NCBI RefSeq assembly: GCF_001895925.1
Contig: NZ_MPPI01000006.1
Coordinates: 62,001 to 126,000 of the forward strand
Direction: 5' to 3'
Source: Phormidesmis priestleyi ULC007
GTDB lineage: Bacteria > Cyanobacteriota > Cyanobacteriia > Leptolyngbyales > Leptolyngbyaceae
Length of the DNA stretch: 64,000 nucleotides
Part shown: in pieces, positions 8,698-18,465 of the stretch
Layout: every line of letters starts with the position of its first letter
How positions within the stretch are numbered: position 1 is the stretch's first letter
The notes under the pieces: model-generated
Seen by the model: only the letters and a program-made list of their open reading frames with translations
The model's database searches: none
Told to the model about the DNA's origin: nothing
Made by a program: the position numbers and the translations under genes

Positions 8698-9546
8698 CTA
8701 ATAGCCTATTGCTGCTAAATCAAGCTGTTGAGCATAGGTAATTCGCTTAACTTGGGTGTTCCAAGCGCCGTTAGGGTAGAGATTGAGGAGCCGGAATCCA
8801 GGTTTTTTGGAGTCGATCGAGAAATCACGGCTTCTCGGCTCAAATTGAATGCACGTTGAAGGGGTTCCTAGATAAGTAACCCTACGTCTTTGGCGATGAA
8901 ATTCTTGATGAATGTGACCAAATAAAACGAGCTTGACCTGAGCGTGACGATCGAGCACTGCAAACAAGTCTTCAGGGTTCTGCAAAATGCTCGTGTCTAG
9001 CCAGTCAGATCGCATCTGAAAGGGAGGATGATGCAGCGCGACGATCGTCGGCTGCTCTGAATGCTGGTTGAGATCTCGATCCAATCGGTTTAACTCTCTG
9101 GGCAAGAGTGATCCATGCACACAGCCAGTTTCCTGAGAATCGAGCAACACAAACCGCCATCCGCCCGCCGCAAACGATCGGTCTGGAAAGAATAGTGGGT
9201 GAGTTAGCGATCGCTCCATCTCCTCAAGTTCAGCATCGTGATTGCCCGGTAGCCAATAGACCGGAATGCCTAATGGGGCGAGCAGAGTTTGCAAGCGATC
9301 GTAGGATTCAGGTGTGCCATCTTGCGAGAGATCGCCAGTCAACAACAACAAATCAGGTTGAGGAGACAGTCTAGACAGATGCTCAAGCAACGCTTGAAAC
9401 GAGTCTGTGGTCGGCATTCCCAATAGGTCTTGGTGGGAATCTGCAAACAAATGAGTATCGGTAATTTGAGCAATGAGCAGAGGAGACTGAATCATACTGG
9501 CTGAACCGGGGGACGATCGATGACATTGAATGTTTGACCTGTTCAT
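8698..9546 (-). CDS. cpdA: CpdA-like 3',5'-cyclic-nucleotide phosphodiesterase (metallophosphoesterase)
   Basis: Calcineurin-like metallophosphoesterase. The five metal-binding blocks are in order: ITDTHLF, TGDLSQDG, LPGNHD, LHHPPF and FGHIHQ. This combination and the length match the class III cAMP phosphodiesterase CpdA, which lowers cytosolic cAMP. Homologues begin near MIQSPLLIAQITDTHLF, so an alternative start is the ATG at 9495; the ATG at 9546 has a weak AGGA 11 nt upstream. A Crp-type palindrome lies about 160 bp upstream, which would fit feedback control of cAMP. Substrate specificity is inferred from the family. Confidence 0.78.
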   Translation of the reverse strand: MNRSNIQCHRSSPGSASMIQSPLLIAQITDTHLFADSHQDLLGMPTTDSFQALLEHLSRLSPQPDLLLLTGDLSQDGTPESYDRLQTLLAPLGIPVYWLPGNHDAELEEMERSLTHPLFFPDRSFAAGGWRFVLLDSQETGCVHGSLLPRELNRLDRDLNQHSEQPTIVALHHPPFQMRSDWLDTSILQNPEDLFAVLDRHAQVKLVLFGHIHQEFHRQRRRVTYLGTPSTCIQFEPRSRDFSIDSKKPGFRLLNLYPNGAWNTQVKRITYAQQLDLAAIGY

Positions 9547-9704
9547 ACTTTGAGCCGTCCTAAAACGTCTGCAACCCTATCCAGACGCTAGATAGAATTC
9601 ACGATCAGTGACTCAGGCTAAAGACTAGAACAAGCAAGCTACCTTCTCACCCTTTAGGGTAATGCCTGAGTCGTGGAAGCTGTGCGATCTACCCCAGTAA
9701 TTAT

Positions 9705-9720
9705 TGTGATTTAAATCACG
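9705..9720. promoter_or_regulatory. Putative Crp/SyCRP1 binding site
   Basis: TGTGATTTAAATCACG matches the Crp-family consensus TGTGA-N6-TCACA at 9 of 10 defined positions and has a fully palindromic centre. Its centre is about 166 bp upstream of the cpdA start and about 450 bp upstream of the first DUF11 gene. Cyanobacterial SyCRP1 is known to bind such sites and control pilus and motility genes. Binding here is inference. Confidence 0.6.
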
Positions 9721-9922
9721 TTTTGCGACGAATCCCCGGAGGCGTTTGCAGTTGGGTTAATGGTTCGCCGATCGCGGGATCATTTCTCTGAAAAATTGCT
9801 GGTTTTGCATTCAGGTCGATGAGCTGTATAGACCTGTGAGGGCGATCGCTAGTCGTTATTTTCAGCTCTTCAATCAGAAATAATACTTGCTGTCTTCTCA
9901 GTGATTTAACGGAACTTGAAGA

Positions 9923-10024
9923 ATGTATGTTTCAAAAGAGATTCCCTCTGGGCAGCCTCTAACTAGAGCAATCTTCAAGCAGGAAAAGGAACTGCAAAGA
10001 ATTCCTCACATCCAAGAGGCCTAA
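9923..10024 (+). CDS. Possible 33-residue small ORF
   Basis: ATG at 9923 opens a 33-codon frame (MYVSKEIPSGQPLTRAIFKQ to a C-terminal IQEA) ending in TAA at 10022-10024, upstream of the surface-protein locus. The composition is protein-like and charged, with only a weak GAAG before the start. It could be a leader or small regulatory peptide, or chance. No family is recognised. Confidence 0.2.
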   Translation: MYVSKEIPSGQPLTRAIFKQEKELQRIPHIQEA

Positions 10025-10166
10025 GCATCAATGGACTCATTCGTAACATTTCCACTGATTGTTCCAATGGTATCTACTGATTTATACCTTAAAAATATTT
10101 ATATTTCAGTGATTCAACTTAAAGAAAAGTTCACTCTCAGTCACTTGTCTCAGAAGAAACCGCATC

Positions 10167-12650
10167 ATGTCTACCTACTCTCGTTGGTCTTGTCGTCAGA
10201 TTTTTGCAGCAACTCTTCTTTCAGCAGGAACGATGCCGATCGTGCTGTCAGCCTTCGCCCAAACTGCACCCGGAACGCCGATCACAAACCAGGCAACTGC
10301 TACCTATTCAGACGGAGCCAACAGCTATAACGCAACCTCTAACACGGTGACGATTTCTGTTGCAGAAATTGCTGGCATCACGCTTGTAGCTCAACCGCCC
10401 AGCACTACGGCTCCGATCGCTGATGATACTTTCACGGTTCCGTTTGTGATTACTAACAAAGGTAACGACCCCACCACCTTTGAGATTCCAGGAATCGCAA
10501 CCCTATCCGACGGTACAGGCTTTACAGTCACTTCAATCACGATTACCAAAGTTAACGGCGCGACAGTCAGCATTCCGATCGCACTTGGTGCTACTACAGT
10601 TCAAACTGCCTCAGTTCCTAAAGACGGAACCGTGATTGTTGAGGTGAAAGTCAAAGTCAACAACACTGCACCTGCCGGGGCAAGCACCACCGTCATGTTA
10701 GGCAAAACCACACCTGAAACTCTTCAAATCGGAGTGCCTTATGTAGCAGATTCGGGCAGTGTCTATACTCAAGATAACCCTGATACGGTGACGGGTGAAT
10801 ATCCGGGCGTGTTGTCGATCGCCAGTGAAAAAGAGGCAATGGACACCAGCGCCGTCGTCACGGTTAAAGGCAGACTGCAAGCCTACGCCACGATTTTGAA
10901 AGTGAACTCGGCTTACGATCCCAAAACTCCTGGTCTATTAACCGATGACCTGCTGACCTATGAGTTAGCCCTGCGAGTTGAAGATCCGGCGAGTCCTCCG
11001 TTTGGGGTGGTGAGTGATCTCAACGCCACGCAAATCAAATTAGATAGCGGGTCTGGTGTCGTTAACGTCAACAAAGTCTTAATCTCTGACGCGATTCCAG
11101 CGGGCACTCAGTTGAGTAATGTGACCCCGACTGCACTTGGCGGCTGGACACCGATCTATAGCACGACTGCTCTCACTAGCACCGCTCTGCAAGCCGATTG
11201 GACAACTACAAAACCCGCGCTCAACCTGATCAAACGGGTGGGATTTATTGCTGATGGTGCGATCGCTAAAGGCACTACGCTGCAAAACTTTAAGTTTTCT
11301 GTGAATCCACTGTCCACCTTTAAAGGCGGTCAAATTGCCAACATTGCCCAGGTTTTTGGTCAGTCACAACTCGGCGCAGTCGTTCCCGGAACAGGTACTC
11401 AGCTTGTTTACGATGAGTCGGGCGACCAATCTTCTAACAATGAATTAAATGGCTCAAACCCTGACTCGACGACCACTGGAGGAGTCGCTGTTACTAATGG
11501 AGGAATCAGCCCAGGTGAAGCAAACCCTGGTGAAGATGGAACCGATCCTGGAACACTGAACACGGTTGTTAACAACAATCCAACGAATCCCACAACCAAC
11601 ACAGGCGTAAACAGTGGAGTCGGATCAGGAACCAAGACTAACGGGGGAGAAGATACTGTCTTGACGATCGCCGCCACACCATTAAACGGCCCGGCAGGTC
11701 AGCCTGCGGCGAAGGGCCCAAATGCCACTGGCACAGACGATGACAACAATAACGACTTCACGAACAAAGCAGTTTCACCTGCGATCGGGCTAGACCCCGC
11801 TGCGCTGTTAACCGATGCTCAAACGCCAGATGTCGTCTTTGTCAACACGGTGCAAAACACCAGCGACAGTTCTCAGACGATCGTGCTGATTCCGCTGCCA
11901 CCTGCCGTCAAAACTGATTTGCCCAACGGCACAAAAGTCACGATCGACTCCGATGGCACCGGAACGATCGCGACTCCGGTGACATTCACCTATAACCAGG
12001 CAACCGGAGCCTTCACGCCAGATGGTGCGGTTCCCAGTGTGGTAGTGCCCGCAGGCGGAACTCCAAGCTATGGCGTGACCATCAATTTAGGGGACAATGC
12101 GGCTCAAAACATTGGCTATTCAGTTCCGATCGCTGCCTTCATTGACACCGATGGAAATGGTCAATATGACAACACGAAAGAACCGGGAAATCTCACCCTC
12201 GATCGAGTTTACACAGGCTATGTGTCGCTGAAGAAAGAAGCCCGAATCTTAGAAGCAGACGGCAACACCCAAGTCGCTGGCTTCACCACAGCTTCAACCG
12301 CTGCCGAACAACAAGCCCTCAATGCCGCCGCCTTACCCAGCAGAATCATCGAGTATCGCATTACTTACACAAACCTTTCTAGCGGTCAAGGAAGTGGTGC
12401 CAACAATGTCATGCTGCCTGCCAACACCTTGAAGATCACCGAAGACGGCACGACTGCCCCAAACAATTGGTTTACCACAACCAAAGACACCAACCCGACC
12501 GACACGGTTAAAGGATCGGGAACCGACTCAACCACAGGCGCAGTCGTCGCAACCTTTAGTGGTGCAGACGTGCAGACCTATGTTGATACGGTTTCAACCC
12601 TGGCTCCGGGCGCGATCGGAGAGTTTAAGTTTCGCCGTCAAATCAAGTAA
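10167..12650 (+). CDS. Exported DUF11-type beta-repeat surface protein
   Basis: Exported protein of 827 residues. A signal peptide spans about residues 1-35 (hydrophobic IFAATLLSAGTMPIVLSAF, cleavage near AFAQ). The mature protein is Thr/Asn/Gly/Asp-rich and nearly all beta strand. DUF11-like units recognise themselves by phrases such as ITNKGNDPTTFEIP and IVEVKVKVNNTAPAGA. A low-complexity Asn/Gly/Thr linker occupies about residues 430-500. The extreme C-terminus is GEFKFRRQIK, a pattern echoed in two other proteins of this locus. It is the first of five same-strand genes, 43 bp before the next. A role in the outer surface or sheath (adhesion, structural layer) is likely; the exact function is unknown. 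Confidence 0.75.
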   Translation: MSTYSRWSCRQIFAATLLSAGTMPIVLSAFAQTAPGTPITNQATATYSDGANSYNATSNTVTISVAEIAGITLVAQPPSTTAPIADDTFTVPFVITNKGNDPTTFEIPGIATLSDGTGFTVTSITITKVNGATVSIPIALGATTVQTASVPKDGTVIVEVKVKVNNTAPAGASTTVMLGKTTPETLQIGVPYVADSGSVYTQDNPDTVTGEYPGVLSIASEKEAMDTSAVVTVKGRLQAYATILKVNSAYDPKTPGLLTDDLLTYELALRVEDPASPPFGVVSDLNATQIKLDSGSGVVNVNKVLISDAIPAGTQLSNVTPTALGGWTPIYSTTALTSTALQADWTTTKPALNLIKRVGFIADGAIAKGTTLQNFKFSVNPLSTFKGGQIANIAQVFGQSQLGAVVPGTGTQLVYDESGDQSSNNELNGSNPDSTTTGGVAVTNGGISPGEANPGEDGTDPGTLNTVVNNNPTNPTTNTGVNSGVGSGTKTNGGEDTVLTIAATPLNGPAGQPAAKGPNATGTDDDNNNDFTNKAVSPAIGLDPAALLTDAQTPDVVFVNTVQNTSDSSQTIVLIPLPPAVKTDLPNGTKVTIDSDGTGTIATPVTFTYNQATGAFTPDGAVPSVVVPAGGTPSYGVTINLGDNAAQNIGYSVPIAAFIDTDGNGQYDNTKEPGNLTLDRVYTGYVSLKKEARILEADGNTQVAGFTTASTAAEQQALNAAALPSRIIEYRITYTNLSSGQGSGANNVMLPANTLKITEDGTTAPNNWFTTTKDTNPTDTVKGSGTDSTTGAVVATFSGADVQTYVDTVSTLAPGAIGEFKFRRQIK

Positions 12651-12693
12651 GCGATCGGCACCATTTCTCTCACTCTAAACGCAAGTCACCCCC

Positions 12694-13272
12694 ATGAAAA
12701 AGCAGCCCTATTTAGTTGGTTTAGCCGTCGTTACAACTCTCTCAATGCTTCCGTTTAACGGAGCGCCGCTGTTGGCGAAAGCGATCGACGCAGGCAATCA
12801 CCTCGCCGCAAACGTGCTCAAGCAGCCCAAAGTCGAATTGAATCTCAGTGCTGAAAAGCAACACCTTCAAAAAGACGAACAGGGGAAAGAAATTACAACC
12901 TGGCAAGCTATGACTTCAGGAAACACGGGGGCAAATCCAGGTGATGTAATTCGCTACACACTCAAAGGTGAAAACAAAGGCGATCGGGCGGCTAAAAATC
13001 TCGCAGTCACTCAACCTATTCCGATCGGAACGGTTTATGTACTAAATTCTGCCACTGTTGTGAATACGAATAATAACGCCATTACTTACAGCATTGATAG
13101 TGGCAAAACCTTCGTGACTAAACCCGTGATTAAAGTCACGTTAGCCAGCGGTCAGATTGAACAGCGTCCTGCTCCGGCTGAAGCCTATACGCACATTCGT
13201 TTAAGCGTTAACAACGGGCTTGAACCAAAGGCAGACGTGAAAGCTGCTTATTGGGTGAAGGTGCGATCGTAA
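12694..13272 (+). CDS. Small exported DUF11-like protein
   Basis: Protein of 192 residues with a signal peptide (MKKQPYLVGLAVVTTLSMLP, cleavage near LLAKA) and one DUF11-like domain: NPGDVIRYTLKGENKGDRAA, AVTQPIPIGTVYVLNSATV and a C-terminal KAAYWVKVRS. The phrase about a gap between a natural-language-like repeat (statement of Ca-free Ig-like fold) is typical of bacterial surface beta-sandwich modules. It sits 43 bp after the preceding DUF11 gene and shares its strand. It is probably an accessory subunit of the same surface structure. Function is inferred from context. Confidence 0.68.
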   Translation: MKKQPYLVGLAVVTTLSMLPFNGAPLLAKAIDAGNHLAANVLKQPKVELNLSAEKQHLQKDEQGKEITTWQAMTSGNTGANPGDVIRYTLKGENKGDRAAKNLAVTQPIPIGTVYVLNSATVVNTNNNAITYSIDSGKTFVTKPVIKVTLASGQIEQRPAPAEAYTHIRLSVNNGLEPKADVKAAYWVKVRS

Positions 13273-13403
13273 ACGTGACAGATCCATGAGAGGCGCGGTA
13301 GGGACATGGCAGTGTCGTGTCCTCTCGCCATCGCCCAATCGATCGCCATTGTTTTTGAAATAGGCATCAATAACCGACTCTAGTTTATATTGCTCAATCT
13401 ACC

Positions 13404-14903
13404 GTGCATTATTTTTATCGCCCAGTTCAGTTGTGGGTTCGACGGTTGACTGTGAGTGTGCTTTCAGGTGGCATCAGCATTCTGCAACTGTCAACCCCCG
13501 GTGTTTCCCAAACGTCTCCTGAAAAACTCCTGAAAACCGTCACAAATGTTGCCACCTATCGCTACGATGATCCATCAGGTCAAAGCTTTGCGGGCAAAAC
13601 CAATCAACTCACCCAGTCTCTTGCCGACCCATTAGGGCAGATTACAGGCTGCAATGGCGAACTACTCAGCGACTATCAGGGGTTTAGCGTTGGCGTTTAT
13701 AACACCGACGCGATCGGACTTGATTTGGCAGGGTTAGTGCCATTAACTCAAACAGAAGTCCCCGATATTCCGGGTAACGGCATTTCGGGCGGGCTTGCTC
13801 CCAATGCACAAAACCGCAATCCTTATTTCATTCAAAGTGACGGCACCTACAACTTCATTTTGGATGAAAGTCAGGGACAGTTAACTGTGGGTAAGTCTTA
13901 TATTTTGGTGGTGAATCCGCCGACCAACTCGACTTATGCCCAGCGACGCATCAAGTTAACGATTACGAATATTAATGGTAAAACGATCGCTTATACTGCC
14001 ACGGCTCTAGATGGAAAACCAATCAATACGAGTAACGGAGTTACTTCGGTCAATGGCACGCTAACTGTTGAAGATGCAGAACGAGTGGGGTTATCGCTAG
14101 CAGTCGTCAATATTGCAGTCAATGTATGCGACGCACAAGAAATTCAGATTACCAAATCGGGCGATCGGGCGACAGCGATTCCGGGTGATACGGTGATCTA
14201 TCGTCTGTCCGTTCGCAATCTCTCTAGCGCAAATCTAAATAACGTCACGGTAAGAGACACATTGCCGTTGGGTTTTCGCTTTTTGCCGGGATCGGTCAGG
14301 GCTGAGTTAGCGGGGCAATTAGTGACGATCGCAACTACTCAAACCGATTCGACCATTACTTTTAGCACACCGGGAATCAATCTTCTTTCGATTAAATCTA
14401 ATGCTAATCAAATTCTCAACATCGCTTATGCGGCACAAGTTACGCCCGACGCGATTCGAGGATCGGGGCAAAATATTGCGATCGCAACTGCCCGCCGCGC
14501 CGATAATTCGCAGTCGGTCAAAGACGGCCCGGCTTCGCATCGCTTGCGAATTCGGAATGGCATTCTCTCAGACTGCGGTACTCTAATCGGGCGCGTTTTT
14601 GTCGATAAAAACTTTGATGGAGAGCAGCAGCCCGGAGAGCCAGGGGTGCCTAATTCAGTAATTTTTCTCGATGATGGCAACCGCATCACCACTGATGCAA
14701 ATGGGCTGTTTTCGATCAGTGGAGTCCTAGCTGGACACCGCACCGGAGTCTTGGATCTGACCTCGATTTTGGGCTACACCCTCGCGCCCAATCTCTATGT
14801 CAAAGAGCGCAATAGCCAGTCGCGACTCGTCAACATTGCACCGGGCGCTCTAGTTCGCATGAATTTTGCGGTTACGCCATTTCAGGGAGCAAAACAGAAA
14901 TGA
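13404..14903 (+). CDS. Exported protein with DUF11 and SdrD-B-like domains
   Basis: Protein of 499 residues starting at a GTG (13404). A signal sequence covers about residues 1-36 (LTVSVLSGGISILQLST, then GVSQTSP). The centre contains a DUF11 unit (SGDRATAIPGDTVIYRLSVR, then VRDTLPLGFRFLPGSVRA). The C-terminal 110 residues form an SdrD B-like/carboxypeptidase-regulatory-like module: LIGRVFVDKNFDGEQQPGEP, a Ca-binding-like acidic loop, and TTDANGLFSISGVLAGHRTG. The stop codon overlaps the next start (ATGA at 14900), which indicates translational coupling to the large barrel protein. The two products may form a complex at the outer membrane; this is inference. Confidence 0.7.
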   Translation: MHYFYRPVQLWVRRLTVSVLSGGISILQLSTPGVSQTSPEKLLKTVTNVATYRYDDPSGQSFAGKTNQLTQSLADPLGQITGCNGELLSDYQGFSVGVYNTDAIGLDLAGLVPLTQTEVPDIPGNGISGGLAPNAQNRNPYFIQSDGTYNFILDESQGQLTVGKSYILVVNPPTNSTYAQRRIKLTITNINGKTIAYTATALDGKPINTSNGVTSVNGTLTVEDAERVGLSLAVVNIAVNVCDAQEIQITKSGDRATAIPGDTVIYRLSVRNLSSANLNNVTVRDTLPLGFRFLPGSVRAELAGQLVTIATTQTDSTITFSTPGINLLSIKSNANQILNIAYAAQVTPDAIRGSGQNIAIATARRADNSQSVKDGPASHRLRIRNGILSDCGTLIGRVFVDKNFDGEQQPGEPGVPNSVIFLDDGNRITTDANGLFSISGVLAGHRTGVLDLTSILGYTLAPNLYVKERNSQSRLVNIAPGALVRMNFAVTPFQGAKQK

Positions 14904-17900
14904 TTAGCCGTCACCACCGTTGTTATCGAATCTGGTTGACGTTGATGGCTGGCTCGATCGCTCTCTCCCTCACCACTCCAGCGCACGCGATCGCTCCTTC
15001 GATCCAAGAAATCAAGAATTTAATCAACTCCAACCCAGAAAAATCGCGCTTAAAATCAGAAAAAATTAATCCAAAGGACAACACTAAAGCGACTGATCCA
15101 TCAACAGAATTGAACATCAAAATTCTGTCTCCTCAAGTTGATGAAACGCTTGATGTGCCAGCCGCTACTGTGATCTTGCAGGTTGCAGAAGGTAGTCAAG
15201 TCGAGTTGCAGACAAACGGTGAGACAGTTAGCTCAAAGTTAATCGGACGCACCGAAACCAATCACGCAACGCACCTCGTCACTCAGACCTGGTATGGTGT
15301 GCCTTTAAAAGAGGGAACCAACACGCTCACGGCTCAGGCAAAAACCGCATCGGGGCAGCATTCAGTCGCCTCCACGTCAGTCAAAGTGCGAGGAATTCCG
15401 AAGCAACTTGTGGTGTCTGCTATTGAGTCGCGCATTCCGGCAGATGGACGATCGACCGCAACGATCGAAGGGCAACTTCTAGACGCACAGGGCATTGTGT
15501 CAAACCGAGACGCGATCGTCACCTTCTCAACTAACGCGGGTGAGTTTGTCGGCGCAGATGCTGATCGCGACCAGTCCGGATTTCAAGTGCAGGCAAGACA
15601 AGGCAAGTTTAACGCGACGTTGCGATCGGGATTAGATGCCAAAAAGGTGCAGATTCGGGCAACAATGGCAGATCTTGAAACCTTTACTCAGCTAGACTTT
15701 GAGACGAGTTTGCGTCCCTCGATCGCCACGGGTGTAATCAACCTCCGCTTAGGGAAACGAGGCACCGATTTTTATGGCAAACTACGAAACTTTTTGCCGC
15801 CCGATCGCAATTATTACACTAAGCTCGATCTGAGTGCGGCAGTGTTTGCAACCGGGCGAGTCGGCACTTGGTTATTTACGGGCGCTTATAACAGCGATCA
15901 TCCGCTCAATCAAACCTGTGACGGCACGAATGCTTTGTTTCGAGCGTCGCAGCCCTGTGACAACAGCTATCCGGTTTATGGCGATAGCTCAACATCGACA
16001 GTGATCACGCCTTCTACTGATAGTGTGTTTTTGCGGCTAGAGCGTACGTCTCCCGTCGCCAAAGCAGGCAGCGATTATGTGATGTGGGGTGACTACAATA
16101 CCGAAGAGTTTGCGCGACGATCGCAGCAGTTCACCGCGACAACTCGCCAACTCCACGGTTTCAAGGCAAATTACAACATTGGCAAGCTGGCATTTAGTGG
16201 ATTCTATGGCAACAATGTTCAGGGATTTCAACGGGACACGATCGCGCCCGATGGCACCAGTGGCTACTACTTCCTTTCTCGTCGCTTGTTGGTAGCAGGC
16301 AGCGAAAATGTCTTTGTTGAAGTCGAGGAGTTAAATCGTCCCGGCACTGTCCTCGATCGTCAATCTTTGACACGCGGAGCCGATTATGAGATTGACTACG
16401 ATCGGGGCACTCTGTTCTTTCGAGAGCCGATTTTGCGAACCGATATTGGGCAAAATGGTGAGACTTTAGTCCGTCGCATTGTTGTCACCTACCAATTCGA
16501 TTCACCCGGCTCGAACAATCAGATTTATGCAGGACGGCTGCAATATAACCTGTCGCGAGAGGCTGACCGTGAAAGCTGGATCGCTGCCACCTACCTCAAA
16601 GAAAATCTCGGCTTCCGCAACTTTGAGCTTTATGGAGCCGATGCTTTGTTTCCGATCGGCTCAACCGGAACACTAATCGCCGAATATGCCCACTCCCAAA
16701 ACAACTCAGAATCTCTAGGATTTGTGACTGGCTCTGCCTATCGCCTAGAGCTAGAGGGTGAAATCGCTAAAGGCATTCTGGGTAGTGCTTTCTATCGTCA
16801 CACCGACACCGGATTTGCCAACAATGCCACGATCAGCTTTGTGCCTGGTCAGACTCGCTATGGTGCCCAAGTCACTGCCCAGGTTTCGCCCCAAACCAAT
16901 CTGCGACTGCAATATGACCACGAAGACAACAAAGGCATCGCCCCGCAGCCCCTCAACACCTTCGCGGATCTGTTCACGCCTCGTCAAGAAGCTATTCCCG
17001 GAACAGCAGTCAACAACTCTCTGACCACAATCACGGCAGGTATACAGCAGCGCTTTGGGTTAGCTGATTTAACTGTGGATTGGCTGCACCGCGATCGCAC
17101 AGATCGCCTCAATCCTAATCTGCTTGACAGCCGTTCTGACCAATTGCGATCGCGCTTCACCTTGCCGATCAACAGCCGCCTCACCTTGTTGGCACAAAAC
17201 GAAACAACGCTTTCGTCTCAAGTCGATGCGGTTTATAGCGATCGCACTTTACTCGGCTTGAATTGGAAAGTCATGCCCGGAATCAACGCCCAAATCGCCC
17301 AACAGTTCTACACACGCGGGCAGCTTGCAGGGCGATCGATCACCAGCCTTAATCTCACCGGAGATTACAAACTCGGCTCTGATACGACGCTTAAAGGTCG
17401 CTATTCCATGCTCAACGGGGGTGACGGATTTAGAGTGCAAGGCGCGAACACTTCGTGGAGCGGAGCTTTCGGAGTCAACCAAGGTATCACGCTTTCACCC
17501 GGCTTAAAGCTCGATCTCGCCTACGAGCATTTGTTTGGTGGCTTGATCGGTCGCACCGCTGCTGGAACTCAGTTTGTACAGCCTTTTGCATTTGGTCAAA
17601 GCGCGTCTGCTCTAGGACTACAAGATGGAGATAACTACAGTGTTGGCATCACTTATAACGACAATCCTAATTTTCAGACCAGTGCGCGATTTGAACATCG
17701 CAGTTCTTCATCGGGCAAAAATACGGTGATTACGGCGGCGGCACTCGGCAAATTATCGCCCTCGATCACTGCTCTGCTCAACTATCAGCAGGCAAATGCT
17801 GCCAATCAAGGGCTAATCGGACTCGGCGACACCGCCACCTTGCGATTAGGTTTGGCATATCGCGACATCAACAATGATCAATTCAACGCGTTATTGCGCT

Positions 17901-18451
17901 ACGAATATCGTAAGAATCCTTCTACCATTCCCGACACGATTTTGCTTGGCAGTGGCACAGGCTCGATCGAGCATCTCTTTAGCGCTGAGGGAATCTACGC
18001 CCCCAACTGGCGCTGGGAGTTTTATGGCAAGTTGGCGTTGCGGAGTGGCACTTCTTATCTAGCCGATGATTTAGTCGGCACAAGCACCGTAACACTAACT
18101 CAAGCGCGTGCCACTTACCGATTAAATGCTCAATGGGATCTGGTTGGAGAAGCGCGCTGGATCAACCAACTGAATGCAGGCTATAGCGAAACCGGATTCT
18201 TAGTCGAAGCGGGTTATTACCTCACGCCCAATCTGAGACTGGCAGCCGGATATAGCTTTGGACGAATCAACGATCGAGACTTTGACGGCTCTCGATCGAC
18301 AGGCGGATTTTACGCTGGTTTAACCGTCAAGCTCAACCAATTGTTTAACGGGTTTGGGTTACAGAAAGTTGCGTCCCAGCCGCAAAAGTCCACTGTCAAG
18401 CCGATAGCCACAATTCCGTCTAGCCCGTCACCTTCCCAAACCAGCCCCTGA
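14900..18451 (+). CDS. Large probable outer-membrane beta-barrel protein with N-terminal Ig-like domain
   Basis: Protein of 1183 residues. A signal peptide is at about 1-30 (LTLMAGSIALSLTTPAHA). Residues about 75-160 and 165-260 form Ig-like modules (LQVAEGSQVELQTNGETV; SRIPADGRSTATIEGQLLDA), the second resembling invasin/Big_1 domains. From about 275 to 1150 the sequence alternates hydrophobic and polar residues with many aromatic girdle positions (NLRLGKRGTDFYGKLRNF, LRLAAGYSFGRINDRDFDG), typical of a large barrel of 20 or more strands. A Pro/Ser-rich tail ends the protein. It is translationally coupled to the preceding gene. It could be the anchor or secretion pore for the DUF11 proteins, or a porin-like protein with its own adhesive head. 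No TonB box is obvious. Confidence 0.65.
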   Translation: MISRHHRCYRIWLTLMAGSIALSLTTPAHAIAPSIQEIKNLINSNPEKSRLKSEKINPKDNTKATDPSTELNIKILSPQVDETLDVPAATVILQVAEGSQVELQTNGETVSSKLIGRTETNHATHLVTQTWYGVPLKEGTNTLTAQAKTASGQHSVASTSVKVRGIPKQLVVSAIESRIPADGRSTATIEGQLLDAQGIVSNRDAIVTFSTNAGEFVGADADRDQSGFQVQARQGKFNATLRSGLDAKKVQIRATMADLETFTQLDFETSLRPSIATGVINLRLGKRGTDFYGKLRNFLPPDRNYYTKLDLSAAVFATGRVGTWLFTGAYNSDHPLNQTCDGTNALFRASQPCDNSYPVYGDSSTSTVITPSTDSVFLRLERTSPVAKAGSDYVMWGDYNTEEFARRSQQFTATTRQLHGFKANYNIGKLAFSGFYGNNVQGFQRDTIAPDGTSGYYFLSRRLLVAGSENVFVEVEELNRPGTVLDRQSLTRGADYEIDYDRGTLFFREPILRTDIGQNGETLVRRIVVTYQFDSPGSNNQIYAGRLQYNLSREADRESWIAATYLKENLGFRNFELYGADALFPIGSTGTLIAEYAHSQNNSESLGFVTGSAYRLELEGEIAKGILGSAFYRHTDTGFANNATISFVPGQTRYGAQVTAQVSPQTNLRLQYDHEDNKGIAPQPLNTFADLFTPRQEAIPGTAVNNSLTTITAGIQQRFGLADLTVDWLHRDRTDRLNPNLLDSRSDQLRSRFTLPINSRLTLLAQNETTLSSQVDAVYSDRTLLGLNWKVMPGINAQIAQQFYTRGQLAGRSITSLNLTGDYKLGSDTTLKGRYSMLNGGDGFRVQGANTSWSGAFGVNQGITLSPGLKLDLAYEHLFGGLIGRTAAGTQFVQPFAFGQSASALGLQDGDNYSVGITYNDNPNFQTSARFEHRSSSSGKNTVITAAALGKLSPSITALLNYQQANAANQGLIGLGDTATLRLGLAYRDINNDQFNALLRYEYRKNPSTIPDTILLGSGTGSIEHLFSAEGIYAPNWRWEFYGKLALRSGTSYLADDLVGTSTVTLTQARATYRLNAQWDLVGEARWINQLNAGYSETGFLVEAGYYLTPNLRLAAGYSFGRINDRDFDGSRSTGGFYAGLTVKLNQLFNGFGLQKVASQPQKSTVKPIATIPSSPSPSQTSP

Positions 18452-18465
18452 TTTAGAACCGAGCC

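Larger units (their letters stand above)
9547..10166. other. 620-bp divergent intergenic region
   Basis: Separates cpdA (minus) from the surface-protein locus (plus). It holds a Crp-type site, one HIP1 octamer near 9842 and a possible 33-codon ORF. The region just upstream of 10167 is A/T-rich (around 10080-10110) and is a plausible promoter. No RNA gene or other conserved element is recognised. Confidence 0.6.

Noticed and set aside
10031-10330. Plus-strand ORF overlapping the start of the first DUF11 gene
   Set aside because: Its 3' half overlaps the signal-peptide region of the DUF11 gene in another frame, and the N-terminal half is A/T-rich promoter-like DNA.
13290-13335. Possible fourth copy of the GCCGTGCCC-type repeat
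   Set aside because: Only GGGACATGGCAGTGTCGTGTCC-like similarity; no TAACCGATAT part and not between convergent genes.
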